A stretch of DNA of 64,000 bases from contig CAJUJB010000004.1 in the NCBI GenBank assembly GCA_910586595.1, positions 28,037 to 92,036 of the forward strand, read 5' to 3'. The stretch is from an uncultured Muribaculaceae bacterium (GTDB lineage: Bacteria > Bacteroidota > Bacteroidia > Bacteroidales > Muribaculaceae). The translations under genes and the position numbers were made by a program. This document shows, in pieces, positions 17,570 to 26,561 of this stretch; the first letter of the stretch is position 1, and each line of letters opens with the position of its first letter. The notes beneath the pieces are model-generated. The model was given only the letters and a program-made list of their open reading frames with translations. It did not search any database and was not told the DNA's origin.

Positions 17570-18619
17570 TTACCAGAGGTTGAAGCGGCAGCCGAACACG
17601 GCCTCGCCACTGAGCACTCCGCCGGCATAAGTGGTGCGCATGTCGTTGACAATGGCGACGTCGAATTTACCAACAGCCCCAAAGAACCAGCGGCCACTAT
17701 TCCACACCACAGAAAATTTCAGGCGATTGTAAAGAGAGAACGACACCTTCTCGATGTCGGAAACTACAAAACCTTTGCGTACACCGATAATAGGAGACTC
17801 ACTCACACCCAACACCCATTTAGGTGCGAAGACCCAGTTATAGCCGTAGCCAAAGCGAAGGGCGTAGTTGTGGGTATCCACTTTATAGCGGTAATCGGGC
17901 CACGTGTCGGGCAACTCGCGTTTAAGATGCTCGGGCAGATGGCTGAAGTCGAAGTCGAGATGCTGAGTGTAGATAGAGAAGCCGGTGTAGAAAGATCCGT
18001 GGCTTCGTTTCTGTATGCGGCTGAAATTGAATGAAGCAGCCTCGGAATAGCGTTTATGCGTGAAAAAATAATATGCGTCGAGCCCCCATGTGCTGTTGTT
18101 GACACCGTTGAAGGGAACATTCTGGTCGGAGAACTCGCCGAAACGTTTGATCGTAGTGCCCACATCGTTTCTGACTACATATGCCTCTGCCGCGAAAAGC
18201 ATGCAGTTGAAGCCGAAACGGAAACGCTGGCGCGAGCGGTCGGCGCCTCCCATCAGTTTACTGAGGTTGATGTCATAGCCAGCCGATACGGCAAGATAAG
18301 TAAGGTAGACACCCGCTGAGGTCGACGGATCGCTCATCATGGTGATGCGGCTGTTGTTGGGCAATACAAATCGGTAGCCGTCCATCCAGCTGTCGGTTGT
18401 GAGCTTGGCGCTGAATTTATAGCCAGCACCTGTCACATAAGTTGTGTCGTAGCCATTGAAAAATTTATCACCCCAGCGATAGGTATTTACGATGAAGCGG
18501 GGAAACTTACCCCATTCGGCAATCGAATCAAGCGCAAAGGAAATAGCCGAGGTCCTCTGCGGAACCACAGCCGCGAGGAACAGAATCATCAATACTATGC
18601 AAGAGTGAAGTCGCTTCAT
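17570..18619 (-). CDS. Putative outer-membrane protein, DUF4421-like
   Basis: A 349-residue exported protein with a signal peptide ending near QRTSAIS. The rest alternates aromatic and polar residues in repeated amphipathic strands and ends in an aromatic-rich FGCRFNLW, typical of a beta-barrel C-terminus. The region around NTYRWGDKFFNGYDTTYV resembles the Bacteroidota family DUF4421, though I call this from memory of the family. No function is known. It is a single gene with its own -7 box and terminator. Confidence 0.65.
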   Translation of the reverse strand: MKRLHSCIVLMILFLAAVVPQRTSAISFALDSIAEWGKFPRFIVNTYRWGDKFFNGYDTTYVTGAGYKFSAKLTTDSWMDGYRFVLPNNSRITMMSDPSTSAGVYLTYLAVSAGYDINLSKLMGGADRSRQRFRFGFNCMLFAAEAYVVRNDVGTTIKRFGEFSDQNVPFNGVNNSTWGLDAYYFFTHKRYSEAASFNFSRIQKRSHGSFYTGFSIYTQHLDFDFSHLPEHLKRELPDTWPDYRYKVDTHNYALRFGYGYNWVFAPKWVLGVSESPIIGVRKGFVVSDIEKVSFSLYNRLKFSVVWNSGRWFFGAVGKFDVAIVNDMRTTYAGGVLSGEAVFGCRFNLW

Positions 18620-18629
18620 TTCTGGAGTG

Positions 18630-18637
18630 CAAAGTTA
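18630..18637 (-). promoter_or_regulatory. -7 box of the DUF4421-like gene
   Basis: CAAAGTTA reads as TAACTTTG on the minus strand, 10 nt before the ATG at 18619. The 5' leader would be only a few nucleotides. No -33 box at the standard spacing was found. Confidence 0.5.
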
Positions 18638-18726
18638 CAAAAAAAGACTTTACAATCGCTTGTTATAGCCATTTTTGCTAAATTTTGCTCCAATTCGGAA
18701 ATTTCCCAGATTTTTTCGCCGAACTT

Positions 18727-18757
18727 ATTGTGTAATAATATTTTTTGACTAACTTTG
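18727..18757 (+). promoter_or_regulatory. Promoter of the large surface-protein gene
   Basis: ATTG (18727-18730), a 19-bp spacer and TAACTTTG (18750-18757). The spacing is standard, with one mismatch in the -33 box. The leader to the ATG at 18870 would be about 105 nt, long for this window. Confidence 0.6.
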
Positions 18758-18869
18758 CCATCTGATGTCCTTTGACTTTTCAGACAACAACTATTTAACA
18801 CTCACCACCTTCCTATACAATTATTTTAAACCAACCATATTTTTCAAACCTTATCTAAATCACCTCATC

Positions 18870-21800
18870 ATGTCATCCAGATTTACACTCACCGGAGTGG
18901 CGGCTGCATTGCTGCTCACTATACCGGCTGCCGGAGGTCAATCTCCCGACAAGCGCACAAGTGCGGCTGAGGCGGCTTCGGTTGTATCTCTCACCCAAGC
19001 CACAGCCAAACCTTACGGACGGCAGAAACCCAGAGTCAAGGGTCAAGCCAAGTCGACGCGGCGCGCCTCACGCCCGGCAATCGAGAGAAAGGCTCCGTCG
19101 TCAAATCTCACACTCTATGCAGCAATTTACTGCGAACAACCCATCGGCGTCTACTCTTGCTCGACCCAGGAATACGGCTTTGAGCCGGTGCAAGTCGACG
19201 ATCGTCTCGACACGTATTACAGCGGTGTATACTACGATGGAACCTTCCTCAACATCACCGACAACCCCAAGACGGCCTATAAATGGAGCACTGACTCATG
19301 GGAAATTCTCAGTAGCGGACAATCGGAGCTTATCGCGGGCCCGGCAATGGCGGCTGATCCTGTCGACGGAACCATCTATGCATGCTCATGGAATATATTC
19401 GGCAACGCCTACGACTTCGTAACAATTGATCCTGACAATTTTTACAGGTCTTCGACCATATGCGCCATGGAGACGGGCTTCGTTGCATTCTGCTTCGATC
19501 AGAATGGCACACTATGGGGTTTCTCTGGCAATGGAGATCTATACACAATCAACAAAACTACCGGAGCTGTCACTCTCAAAGGTAATACTGGTGTCGACAG
19601 TTACTATGGCGGAGCCGCCGTTGTCGATCCAGCGACAGGACTCTGTTACTGGATGACCGACGACTGGCCATGCGCCCTCTATGAGGTTGACCTCTCCACA
19701 GCGACAGCCTCTCTGCTCTACGAATTGGAAAATGACGAGGAAGTCGGTGCCCTCTTCCTCCTACCCGACGCCCCCGAGGCTGGCGCGCCCGGTGCTCCGG
19801 AGTCTCCCGAATGCACATTCCCCGATGGATCTCTGAGTGGCACGGTAATGTTCTCCGCTCCGACAGAATTTTCCGATGGCAACCAAGGCGCCGGCGAGTT
19901 GCGTTACAGCATAACAGTCAACCAGGAGCCTCTTGCCGACGGCGATTGCTCATGGGGAGAGAATCTATCGGTGAACTACACGGCTCCCGAGCGCGGACAA
20001 TATGCGTTCGCCATCACCTTCTCAACCGACGCCGGCGACTCTAAAGCCGCCACAAGTTCGCTCTGGATCGGCCCCGACAATCCACGCCCCGTTGCCAATG
20101 TGAAGGCTGAGCGGACAGGGTCATCCAACATAGTAAGCTGGAATGCCAGCGAAGGCTCTGCCCACGGGGGATACCTTCCGGTTGACGAAATCGTCTACCG
20201 CGTGACACGCCAGCCCGACAACTACATTGTAGCCGAAGCGACTAAAGAAACCAGCGTGACAGATGAACTGCCCGATGGTGCATCGCCAACTCTCTACACC
20301 TACGACGTCACAGCTCGCTGGGATGAATATGCGTCCGAGACTGTTTCCTCACGTCCTGTCATGGTCGGAGCTGTATACTACAATGCCTTCGACACGGCCG
20401 ATGACTTTAACGGGCAGTTCACCTCTAAATCACTCATCAACGAGGGATCCACATGGGAATACAGTTCCTATCACAAGGCAATGTCGGTAAACTATAATGA
20501 GGAGACCGCAGTATCTGCATGGGCAAGCACCACCAAAGGCTTAGAACTCAAAGCCGGTACGGCATACACACTCGAATTCACCGTATGGTGCTCCAACGAC
20601 AGCTATACCGAGCGCCTCTCGGTTTACATCAATAAGTCAAATCAGCCTCAGGTGCTCTACTCCGAAACACCCCTGATTGAGAAACTTGCAGTGAACTTCG
20701 AGAAGCCGGTTGCTCAGACCATCAAGCAGGAATTCATACCCGAATCCGACGGGGTATATTACCTTACCTTCACCGGTTGCTCGCCCGTTGACTGCGGTAC
20801 ACTCTACGTAAATAATATCCTCCTGTACTGTAGTCCGGTGATGGCTGTTCCCGCAGCTCCGGTAATCAGCGCAAATCTCGAAGACAATCTGCTGGCTAAG
20901 ATCACCGTCATCGCCCCGGACGCAGACACCGATGGCCAAGCACTGTCCTCACTCAGCCGCATCACCTTGAGCCGCAATGGCGTGTTAGTACACACATTCA
21001 CCGACCCCAAGCCAGGAGAGACACTTTACTTTGAAGAAACCCTCCCCGCAGCCGGATCATATACCTATTCAGCCGTAGCCATAAGCGGCAACGGCGCATC
21101 GGAAGCAGCCAGCATATTGCTGTCGGCGATTGAGCCTTCAGTGCCTCGCGCACCGTCGGCTATAACAGTGACAGAGACAGAGAATCCGGGGGAGGTGACA
21201 CTCACATGGTCAGCTCCAAGCCTTGACTCGAAAAACCAACCTCTCCAGCCAGGCTCGCTCACATACTCGGTGTATATGCAGGGCACAGCCGAGCCTGTAG
21301 TCAAAGGCTTGACCGAAACCAGCTATACTTTCCGTGCCGTAGCCCCCGATACACAGAAATTCTGCTCATTCAGTGTTTCTGCCACCAATAACGTAGGCGA
21401 AAGCTCGCCGGCGCCATTCACCGACCCGCAACCGCTCGGCAAACCCGATGATCTGCCCTACACAGAGTCTTTTGCAGGCATGACCTTCACAAATGCATGG
21501 GTAAGCACAAGCGATGATGACTACAGCACAGGTGAATGGCTGCTCGTAGCGGCTTCTGAAACTCCTCATGCCGCACCGCAGGACAACGATGGCGGTATGC
21601 TGGCCTTCATCGCCGAGTTCCTTGATGATACTGCCGTCATTACATCTGGTAAAATCAATCTTGGCACCAGCGACAAGCCGCGACTCTCCTTCTGGTATTA
21701 TGCCCAGAACAGCAAAGCCGGAAAAGACCAACTGGACGTATTCGTAAGCGACGGAACTTCATTCAAGCGCCTTGACTCATTCACCATGCGCGATGAAGAA

Positions 21801-23282
21801 CGCACTGGCTGGACCAAACGCACCATCGATCTTGACGCCTACTCCGGCAAGACCATCCAGATCCGTTTCCGCGGTGTGTCGTTCCGCACTGAGAACTTCA
21901 TGCTCATCGACCGAGTTGAAATTTCGGGCGCCGCAATCGACCTCGCCGCGAACAGCATACTTGCACCGGCCTCCGTGCCGATGGGCAACTCCTTCACTGT
22001 AGAAGCCGCTGTGGCCAACAACAGCGCGTCGGCGGTTGAAGACTATCATGTGGCCCTCTTCATCGACGACCAGCCCGCTGGATACACACTCGGTGTGAGC
22101 ATTCCTGCCGGCGGCATGCATGTATTCCCCATTACTGTGGATACCGACGCATCATGGCCTGAGGAAGCCGAAATCCGCTTTGAAGTAGTATGCGCAGCCG
22201 ACGAAATCAAAACCAACGACTGCTCGGAGACGGTAAGCGTACGCATACTCGACACCGAACTACCTACAGTGACATCGCTCGGATCGGCTCTCACCGATTG
22301 CCTCCCGAGCCATGTATTCATATCCTGGGAACCCCCGATGCTCGACAAGCTCGCCCCGGCACCCTTCACAGAGAACTTCGAGAGCTTCGAGCCATTCGCC
22401 ATCAACCCGGCATGCGACTGGACATTCATCGACGGTGATGGCGAAGCCACTTACGGCCCATCGACATTCTATGAAGGCGCTTATGACCCGAAGGCGTTTG
22501 TAGTGATTGACGCCAACCACTTCAATGTCACTTACACTGCCCGTTCAGGCCACCTATATCTGGCCGCTTACTGCGCCCAGAAAGGCACCAGCGACGACTG
22601 GATGATCTCGCCCGAGCTAAACGGTGAGGCACAGACCATCACATTCTATGCCCGCTCGTACACCGCCCAATACAAGGAGTCGTTCGAGATTCTCGCCTCG
22701 GCAAAGGGTTCCGAAAAGGCTGACTTCACCACAGTAGCTACGCACACCAACCTGCCCGACGAATGGACACTCTACTCTGCCCAGCTACCCGAAGGCACAC
22801 GCCACTTCGCCATACACTATACATCGGAAAATGCATTCGGCTTCTTTGTCGACGATATCCGCTTCACATCCAAGATACACCCGGCCTCATACTTCGTGAT
22901 AGAGGGCTACAACGTATTCCGCAATGGCAAGCGTATCAACGGCGACACCGTATACGACATAGTGTATGACGCCGGCGAATACACGTATGATGACCGTTAC
23001 TCCGTATCGGTAGTTTACGACCGTGGCGAATCTGCCCGCAGCGTTGAGATAGGCCCAGGCGAAGACACCGGCGTCAGCAGCCAGGCTGCTCAGTCTTTCT
23101 CAGCTAAAGCCACCGATGGAGGCATAGCCGTGGAAGCCGATGGAGCATACGTCACCGTAAGCACTCCTGATGGCCGCACCACATGGGCTGGCAATGTATC
23201 CGGAAATGCCTACATTCCTGCTCCGACGGGCGTCTACCTCGTATCTGATGGAAACTCCGTAGCAAAAGTACTCGTGCGCTGA
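18870..23282 (+). CDS. Large multidomain surface protein with adhesin-type jelly rolls, probable T9SS cargo
   Basis: A 1470-residue exported protein. I chose the ATG at 18870 because it begins a signal peptide (MSSRFTLTGVAAALLLTIPAAGG); the in-frame ATG at 18765 lies just after the -7 box. A basic low-complexity stretch (about 45-75) is followed by a propeller-like N-terminal region (about 85-315, with YACSWNIFGNAYDF and LYEVDLSTATASLLYE). Several fibronectin III-like modules follow (about 325-490 and 660-860). Two jelly-roll (choice-of-anchor J / cleaved adhesin) domains lie at about 870-1035 (LPYTESFAGM...FMLIDRVEISG) and about 1155-1330 (PFTENFESFE...FGFFVDDIRF). The last 80 residues end TGVYLVSDGNSVAKVLVR, like type A C-terminal sorting domains of the type IX system. 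The role is probably adhesion or glycan/protein binding at the surface; the ligand is unknown. Confidence 0.8.
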   Translation: MSSRFTLTGVAAALLLTIPAAGGQSPDKRTSAAEAASVVSLTQATAKPYGRQKPRVKGQAKSTRRASRPAIERKAPSSNLTLYAAIYCEQPIGVYSCSTQEYGFEPVQVDDRLDTYYSGVYYDGTFLNITDNPKTAYKWSTDSWEILSSGQSELIAGPAMAADPVDGTIYACSWNIFGNAYDFVTIDPDNFYRSSTICAMETGFVAFCFDQNGTLWGFSGNGDLYTINKTTGAVTLKGNTGVDSYYGGAAVVDPATGLCYWMTDDWPCALYEVDLSTATASLLYELENDEEVGALFLLPDAPEAGAPGAPESPECTFPDGSLSGTVMFSAPTEFSDGNQGAGELRYSITVNQEPLADGDCSWGENLSVNYTAPERGQYAFAITFSTDAGDSKAATSSLWIGPDNPRPVANVKAERTGSSNIVSWNASEGSAHGGYLPVDEIVYRVTRQPDNYIVAEATKETSVTDELPDGASPTLYTYDVTARWDEYASETVSSRPVMVGAVYYNAFDTADDFNGQFTSKSLINEGSTWEYSSYHKAMSVNYNEETAVSAWASTTKGLELKAGTAYTLEFTVWCSNDSYTERLSVYINKSNQPQVLYSETPLIEKLAVNFEKPVAQTIKQEFIPESDGVYYLTFTGCSPVDCGTLYVNNILLYCSPVMAVPAAPVISANLEDNLLAKITVIAPDADTDGQALSSLSRITLSRNGVLVHTFTDPKPGETLYFEETLPAAGSYTYSAVAISGNGASEAASILLSAIEPSVPRAPSAITVTETENPGEVTLTWSAPSLDSKNQPLQPGSLTYSVYMQGTAEPVVKGLTETSYTFRAVAPDTQKFCSFSVSATNNVGESSPAPFTDPQPLGKPDDLPYTESFAGMTFTNAWVSTSDDDYSTGEWLLVAASETPHAAPQDNDGGMLAFIAEFLDDTAVITSGKINLGTSDKPRLSFWYYAQNSKAGKDQLDVFVSDGTSFKRLDSFTMRDEERTGWTKRTIDLDAYSGKTIQIRFRGVSFRTENFMLIDRVEISGAAIDLAANSILAPASVPMGNSFTVEAAVANNSASAVEDYHVALFIDDQPAGYTLGVSIPAGGMHVFPITVDTDASWPEEAEIRFEVVCAADEIKTNDCSETVSVRILDTELPTVTSLGSALTDCLPSHVFISWEPPMLDKLAPAPFTENFESFEPFAINPACDWTFIDGDGEATYGPSTFYEGAYDPKAFVVIDANHFNVTYTARSGHLYLAAYCAQKGTSDDWMISPELNGEAQTITFYARSYTAQYKESFEILASAKGSEKADFTTVATHTNLPDEWTLYSAQLPEGTRHFAIHYTSENAFGFFVDDIRFTSKIHPASYFVIEGYNVFRNGKRINGDTVYDIVYDAGEYTYDDRYSVSVVYDRGESARSVEIGPGEDTGVSSQAAQSFSAKATDGGIAVEADGAYVTVSTPDGRTTWAGNVSGNAYIPAPTGVYLVSDGNSVAKVLVR

Positions 23283-23320
23283 CGACCGCGCTAAATCGGT
23301 CAAGCACTTTGATCAACCAC

Positions 23321-23357
23321 TCAGAGGCTGTGCCAGTGAATTTGGCACAGCCTCTGA
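23321..23357 (+). terminator. Strong hairpin after the surface-protein gene
   Basis: Perfect 15-bp arms TCAGAGGCTGTGCCA (23321-23335) and TGGCACAGCCTCTGA (23343-23357) with a 7-nt loop. The U-tail is weak (CTTATTG). Confidence 0.7.
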
Positions 23358-23491
23358 CTTATTGTCACCATCCGGTATGCCCAACCCCAGTGTCACCGGG
23401 CCTGACATTGACATATAACCACTTACCGCCAGTGTGATTCATGCCCGAAAATAATTTTTGAAAAATATGCGGGATATATGATAATTGTTGC

Positions 23492-23499
23492 TATCTTTG
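23492..23499 (+). promoter_or_regulatory. -7 box of gdhA
   Basis: TATCTTTG, a full consensus match, about 60 nt before the gdhA ATG. No TTTG at 19-21 bp upstream. Confidence 0.55.
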
Positions 23500-23560
23500 C
23501 CGAGAGTTAACCAAGAACCAACCTGCCCAGCGCAGGGAACACACCAAAACAACATCAAAC

Positions 23561-24898
23561 ATGGACATTAACAGTATCATGTCGGCCCTCGAGGCCAAAC
23601 ATCCGGGTGAAAAAGAATACCTCCAGGCTGTCAAGGAGGTTCTGATGTCAGTAGAAGACGTCTACAACCAGCACCCCGAGTTCGAGCGTAATAAAATTAT
23701 CGAGCGCATGGTCGAGCCTGACCGCATTGTCACCTTCCGTGTAACATGGATCGACGACAAGGGCGAAGTTCAGAACAACCTCGGCTACCGAGTTCAGTTC
23801 AACAATGCCATCGGCCCGTACAAAGGCGGCATCCGCTTCCACGCGTCGGTAAACCTCTCTATACTTAAATTCCTCGGCTTCGAGCAGACTTTCAAAAACG
23901 CCCTCACCACCCTGCCTATGGGCGGCGCCAAAGGCGGTAGCGACTTCTCGCCCCGCGGCAAGAGCGACCGTGAAATAATGCGTTTCTGCCAGGCCTTCAT
24001 GCTCGGCCTCTGGAAGAACCTCGGCCCCGACCGCGACGTACCCGCAGGCGACATCGGCGTAGGTGGCCGCGAAGTAGGCTACATGTACGGCATGTACAAG
24101 CGTCTCGTCAACCAGCACGACGGCACATTCACCGGCAAAGCTATGGAATTCGGCGGTAGCCGCATCCGTCCTGAAGCTACCGGCTTCGGTGCCCTCTACT
24201 TCGTACAGAACATGCTCAAGCAGCGCAACGACTGCATCAAGGGCAAGACTGTGGCCATCTCTGGCTTCGGTAACGTAGCATGGGGCGCAGCCCTCAAGGC
24301 TACCGAACTCGGCGCAAAAGTTGTGACCATCTCAGGCCCCGACGGCTACGTATACGATCCCGCCGGCCTCGACATGGAGAAGATCAACTACATGCTTGAG
24401 CTTCGTGCATCGGGCAACGACGTTGTAGCTCCTTATGCAGAGCGTTTCCCCGGCTCGACCTTCTATGCCGGCCGCAAACCTTGGGAACAGAAAGTCAACA
24501 TCGCCCTCCCCTGCGCCACCCAGAACGAGCTTAACGGCGACGATGCCAAGCAACTTATCGCAAACGGCGTAGAGATGGTTGCCGAAGTTTCAAACATGGG
24601 TTGTACTCCCGAAGCTATCGACGCATTCATCGAAAGCCGCACCGTATATGCACCCGGCAAGGCTGTCAACGCCGGCGGCGTAGCTACCTCGGGCCTCGAA
24701 ATGAGCCAGAACGCTATGCACCTCCAGTGGAGCGCTGAAGAAGTCGACCAGAAACTCCACACCATCATGACCGACATCCACGAGCAGTGCCTCCGCTACG
24801 GCGTAGAACCCGACGGATACATCAACTACATGAAGGGCGCAAACATCGCCGGCTTCATGAAGGTTGCCAACGCTATGATGGGCCTCGGCGTCTGCTGA
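23561..24898 (+). CDS. gdhA: NADP-type glutamate dehydrogenase
   Basis: A 445-residue hexameric-type GDH catalysing reductive amination of 2-oxoglutarate with ammonia, the main ammonium-assimilation route in many gut Bacteroidales. Seen: the substrate-site segment YKGGIRFHASVN, the catalytic-lysine motif PMGGAKGGSDF, the DVPAGDIGVGGREVGYMYG loop and the Rossmann nucleotide site ISGFGNVAWGAA. The length and N-terminus (MDINSIMSALEAKHPGEKEY) are normal for the small GDH class. Cofactor preference is inferred from the subfamily. Single gene, ended by a strong terminator. Confidence 0.96.
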   Translation: MDINSIMSALEAKHPGEKEYLQAVKEVLMSVEDVYNQHPEFERNKIIERMVEPDRIVTFRVTWIDDKGEVQNNLGYRVQFNNAIGPYKGGIRFHASVNLSILKFLGFEQTFKNALTTLPMGGAKGGSDFSPRGKSDREIMRFCQAFMLGLWKNLGPDRDVPAGDIGVGGREVGYMYGMYKRLVNQHDGTFTGKAMEFGGSRIRPEATGFGALYFVQNMLKQRNDCIKGKTVAISGFGNVAWGAALKATELGAKVVTISGPDGYVYDPAGLDMEKINYMLELRASGNDVVAPYAERFPGSTFYAGRKPWEQKVNIALPCATQNELNGDDAKQLIANGVEMVAEVSNMGCTPEAIDAFIESRTVYAPGKAVNAGGVATSGLEMSQNAMHLQWSAEEVDQKLHTIMTDIHEQCLRYGVEPDGYINYMKGANIAGFMKVANAMMGLGVC

Positions 24899-24920
24899 TA
24901 AACCGCTTCAACCCCCACAA

Positions 24921-24953
24921 AAATTGCCGCCCCGGTTGGGGCGGCAATTTTTT
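24921..24953 (+). terminator. Rho-independent terminator of gdhA
   Basis: Arms AAATTGCCGCCCC (24921-24933) and GGGGCGGCAATTT (24938-24950) with a 4-nt loop and a T-run. The A-run on the other side would also let it work in reverse. Confidence 0.9.
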
Positions 24954-25005
24954 GTGTGGATAGGACTCATATGGCAGATGATGGAAATGTATGTGGAATT
25001 TACGA

Positions 25006-25056
25006 CATTAATTCGCAGTGAATTAATGGAACCATGACGTTTTTTCAGTATCTTTG
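25006..25056 (+). promoter_or_regulatory. Palindrome plus -7 box upstream of the Fic cassette
   Basis: Perfect 9-bp inverted repeat CATTAATTC (25006-25014) and GAATTAATG (25020-25028) around GCAGT. It is followed by TATCTTTG (25049-25056), a full -7 match. The palindrome covers the expected -33 position, as an operator would. This is inference; no bound protein is known. Confidence 0.5.
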
Positions 25057-25079
25057 CACAACCCTATAGCAATTGAATC

Positions 25080-25172
25080 ATGCCTGCCAACAAATATATA
25101 GACTCGTTCCTCCCGCTGATTCAGAATAGAGATGATGAGCACTCGAGTTATGAATACAACGAGAAGCTCTGA
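25080..25172 (+). CDS. Short orphan ORF before fic (30 aa), possibly a gene remnant
   Basis: ATG at 25080 opens a 30-codon frame (MPANKYIDSFLPLIQNRDDE...) 24 nt after a good -7 box. I do not recognise it. It could be the 5' stump of a gene lost when this segment was rearranged, or a small protein translated ahead of fic. The next 150 bp hold only very short frames (for example 20 codons at 25204-25266). Low confidence that it is functional. Confidence 0.3.
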   Translation: MPANKYIDSFLPLIQNRDDEHSSYEYNEKL

Positions 25173-25280
25173 CTGCAATTACCACTGCAAATTTTTCTCT
25201 GCAATGCGTAAAGAGGCGAGTCTTCATAGGTTTATGGCCGCGAAGATTTCTTTTGCGATAATGTGAACAAAAAACCTCCA

Positions 25281-25301
25281 AAGGTATACGACATATACCT
25301 T
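25281..25301 (+). promoter_or_regulatory. Inverted repeat just upstream of fic, candidate operator
   Basis: Perfect 8-bp arms AAGGTATA (25281-25288) and TATACCTT (25294-25301) around CGACA, ending 22 nt before the fic ATG. Fic itself has a C-terminal winged-helix domain, so autoregulation here is plausible but unproven. Confidence 0.45.
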
Positions 25302-25323
25302 CAGGCGTAAAAACGATCCAGAA

Positions 25324-26391
25324 ATGTATAAGTTAGAGCAGTTATATAAAGAGTGGAAGGCTCTCTTCCCGATTAGTGATCGGAAACGATATTTATTAAG
25401 CCGCCGTTTCTCAGTTGACTATAACTTCAATAGTAATCATATTGAAGGGAACACACTGACTTATGGACAGACTGAACTGTTGCTAATGTTCGGTAAAGTA
25501 ACAGGAGAGGGTGACCTGAAGGACTATGTTGACATGAAGGCAAGCGAGGTTGGAATGTTTTTGATGCAACAGGAAGCAAATATAAAGGAACAGCCCATGA
25601 CTCAAAATTTCATACGCCAGCTGCACAAAACTATATTAAGAGAGGATTACACTGTTTACCGTACATTGCCCGGAGGTATGATAACGAGTTATGTGGTTCA
25701 TGCTGGTCAATACAAGACTCGCCCCAATAGCGTTATAACAAGATATGGCAACCGCTTTGAATATGCATCACCCGAGGAAACTCCCGCACTGATGGCAGAC
25801 TTAGTTGAGTGGTATAACGAAGCTGAGGCTTCCGAAGAATATTCACCCGTCGAGCTTTCCGCATTGTTTCACTATCGTTATATTCGCATTCATCCATTTG
25901 AGGATGGTAACGGGAGAATCGCCCGCCTATTAGTAAACTATATTTTGGCACGGCATAACTGGCCAATGATTGTAGTGCGCAGCCGTGTAAAACAAGACTA
26001 TCTAGAGGCATTGCATCAATCAGATATTGAAATCGGCAATACTCCTTCAGATGGTGCGCACGCAACAATACCACAGATTCGCAAATTCCTGCGTTTCTTC
26101 AAATCAATTGTAGCCGAAGAGCTGAAATTCACTATTGACTTTTTATCGGAGACTTCTGCAAAAGTTTGGTGGTATGACGGTCAGAGGCTTGTATTCCGAA
26201 GCGAATCTACTCCCCTACTTCTTAATGCGATGAATGACAACCCAGATATCACAATCGAGTGTTTAGCACAAAAGGCATCTATCTCTGTTGCCGCTGTCAA
26301 CAAGCAATTGCGTCAACTTACAAAACGAGGTTATATCCAACGTAGTGAAAAGGACGGCAGTTGGCATGTCTTCGCATCACAATCCATATAA
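25324..26391 (+). CDS. Fic-domain protein with N-terminal inhibitory motif and C-terminal winged helix
   Basis: A 355-residue Fic protein, expected to transfer AMP (or another nucleotide moiety) to target proteins. The catalytic motif HPFEDGNGRIAR starts at His190 and has the full HxFx(D/E)GNGR set. An inhibitory [ST]xxxE[GN] motif, SNHIEG, lies at residues 37-42, so the enzyme is probably self-inhibited by an alpha-inh helix of the N-terminal class. Residues about 285-350 (ITIECLAQKASISVAAVNKQLRQLTKRGYIQR) form a winged helix-turn-helix. The gene is visibly richer in A+T than its neighbours and sits alone between gdhA and a PH-like gene, consistent with horizontal acquisition. Its targets and trigger are unknown. 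Confidence 0.9.
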   Translation: MYKLEQLYKEWKALFPISDRKRYLLSRRFSVDYNFNSNHIEGNTLTYGQTELLLMFGKVTGEGDLKDYVDMKASEVGMFLMQQEANIKEQPMTQNFIRQLHKTILREDYTVYRTLPGGMITSYVVHAGQYKTRPNSVITRYGNRFEYASPEETPALMADLVEWYNEAEASEEYSPVELSALFHYRYIRIHPFEDGNGRIARLLVNYILARHNWPMIVVRSRVKQDYLEALHQSDIEIGNTPSDGAHATIPQIRKFLRFFKSIVAEELKFTIDFLSETSAKVWWYDGQRLVFRSESTPLLLNAMNDNPDITIECLAQKASISVAAVNKQLRQLTKRGYIQRSEKDGSWHVFASQSI

Positions 26392-26407
26392 TCTTAACTA
26401 TTATCCT

Positions 26408-26459
26408 CAGATCCAGTACCTCGACAGTACATACCGAACATTATGTACCTTCAGATCTG
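26408..26459. repeat. Nested inverted repeats after fic
   Basis: Outer arms CAGATC (26408-26413) and GATCTG (26454-26459) enclose perfect inner arms GTACATA (26427-26433) and TATGTAC (26442-26448). No U-tract follows. This may be a weak terminator or a leftover edge of the inserted segment. Confidence 0.35.
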
Positions 26460-26516
26460 TCAACGAAGTGTAGAAAGAAATTAGCCTGTCCTTACGCAGG
26501 TTTCACAAAAATACAG

Positions 26517-26524
26517 TAATTTTG
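26517..26524 (+). promoter_or_regulatory. -7 box of the PH-like gene
   Basis: TAATTTTG, full consensus, 37 nt before the ATG at 26562. No matching -33 box. Confidence 0.5.
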
Positions 26525-26561
26525 TGACAAAACATACAACTGATGATAAATACTAATGCCT

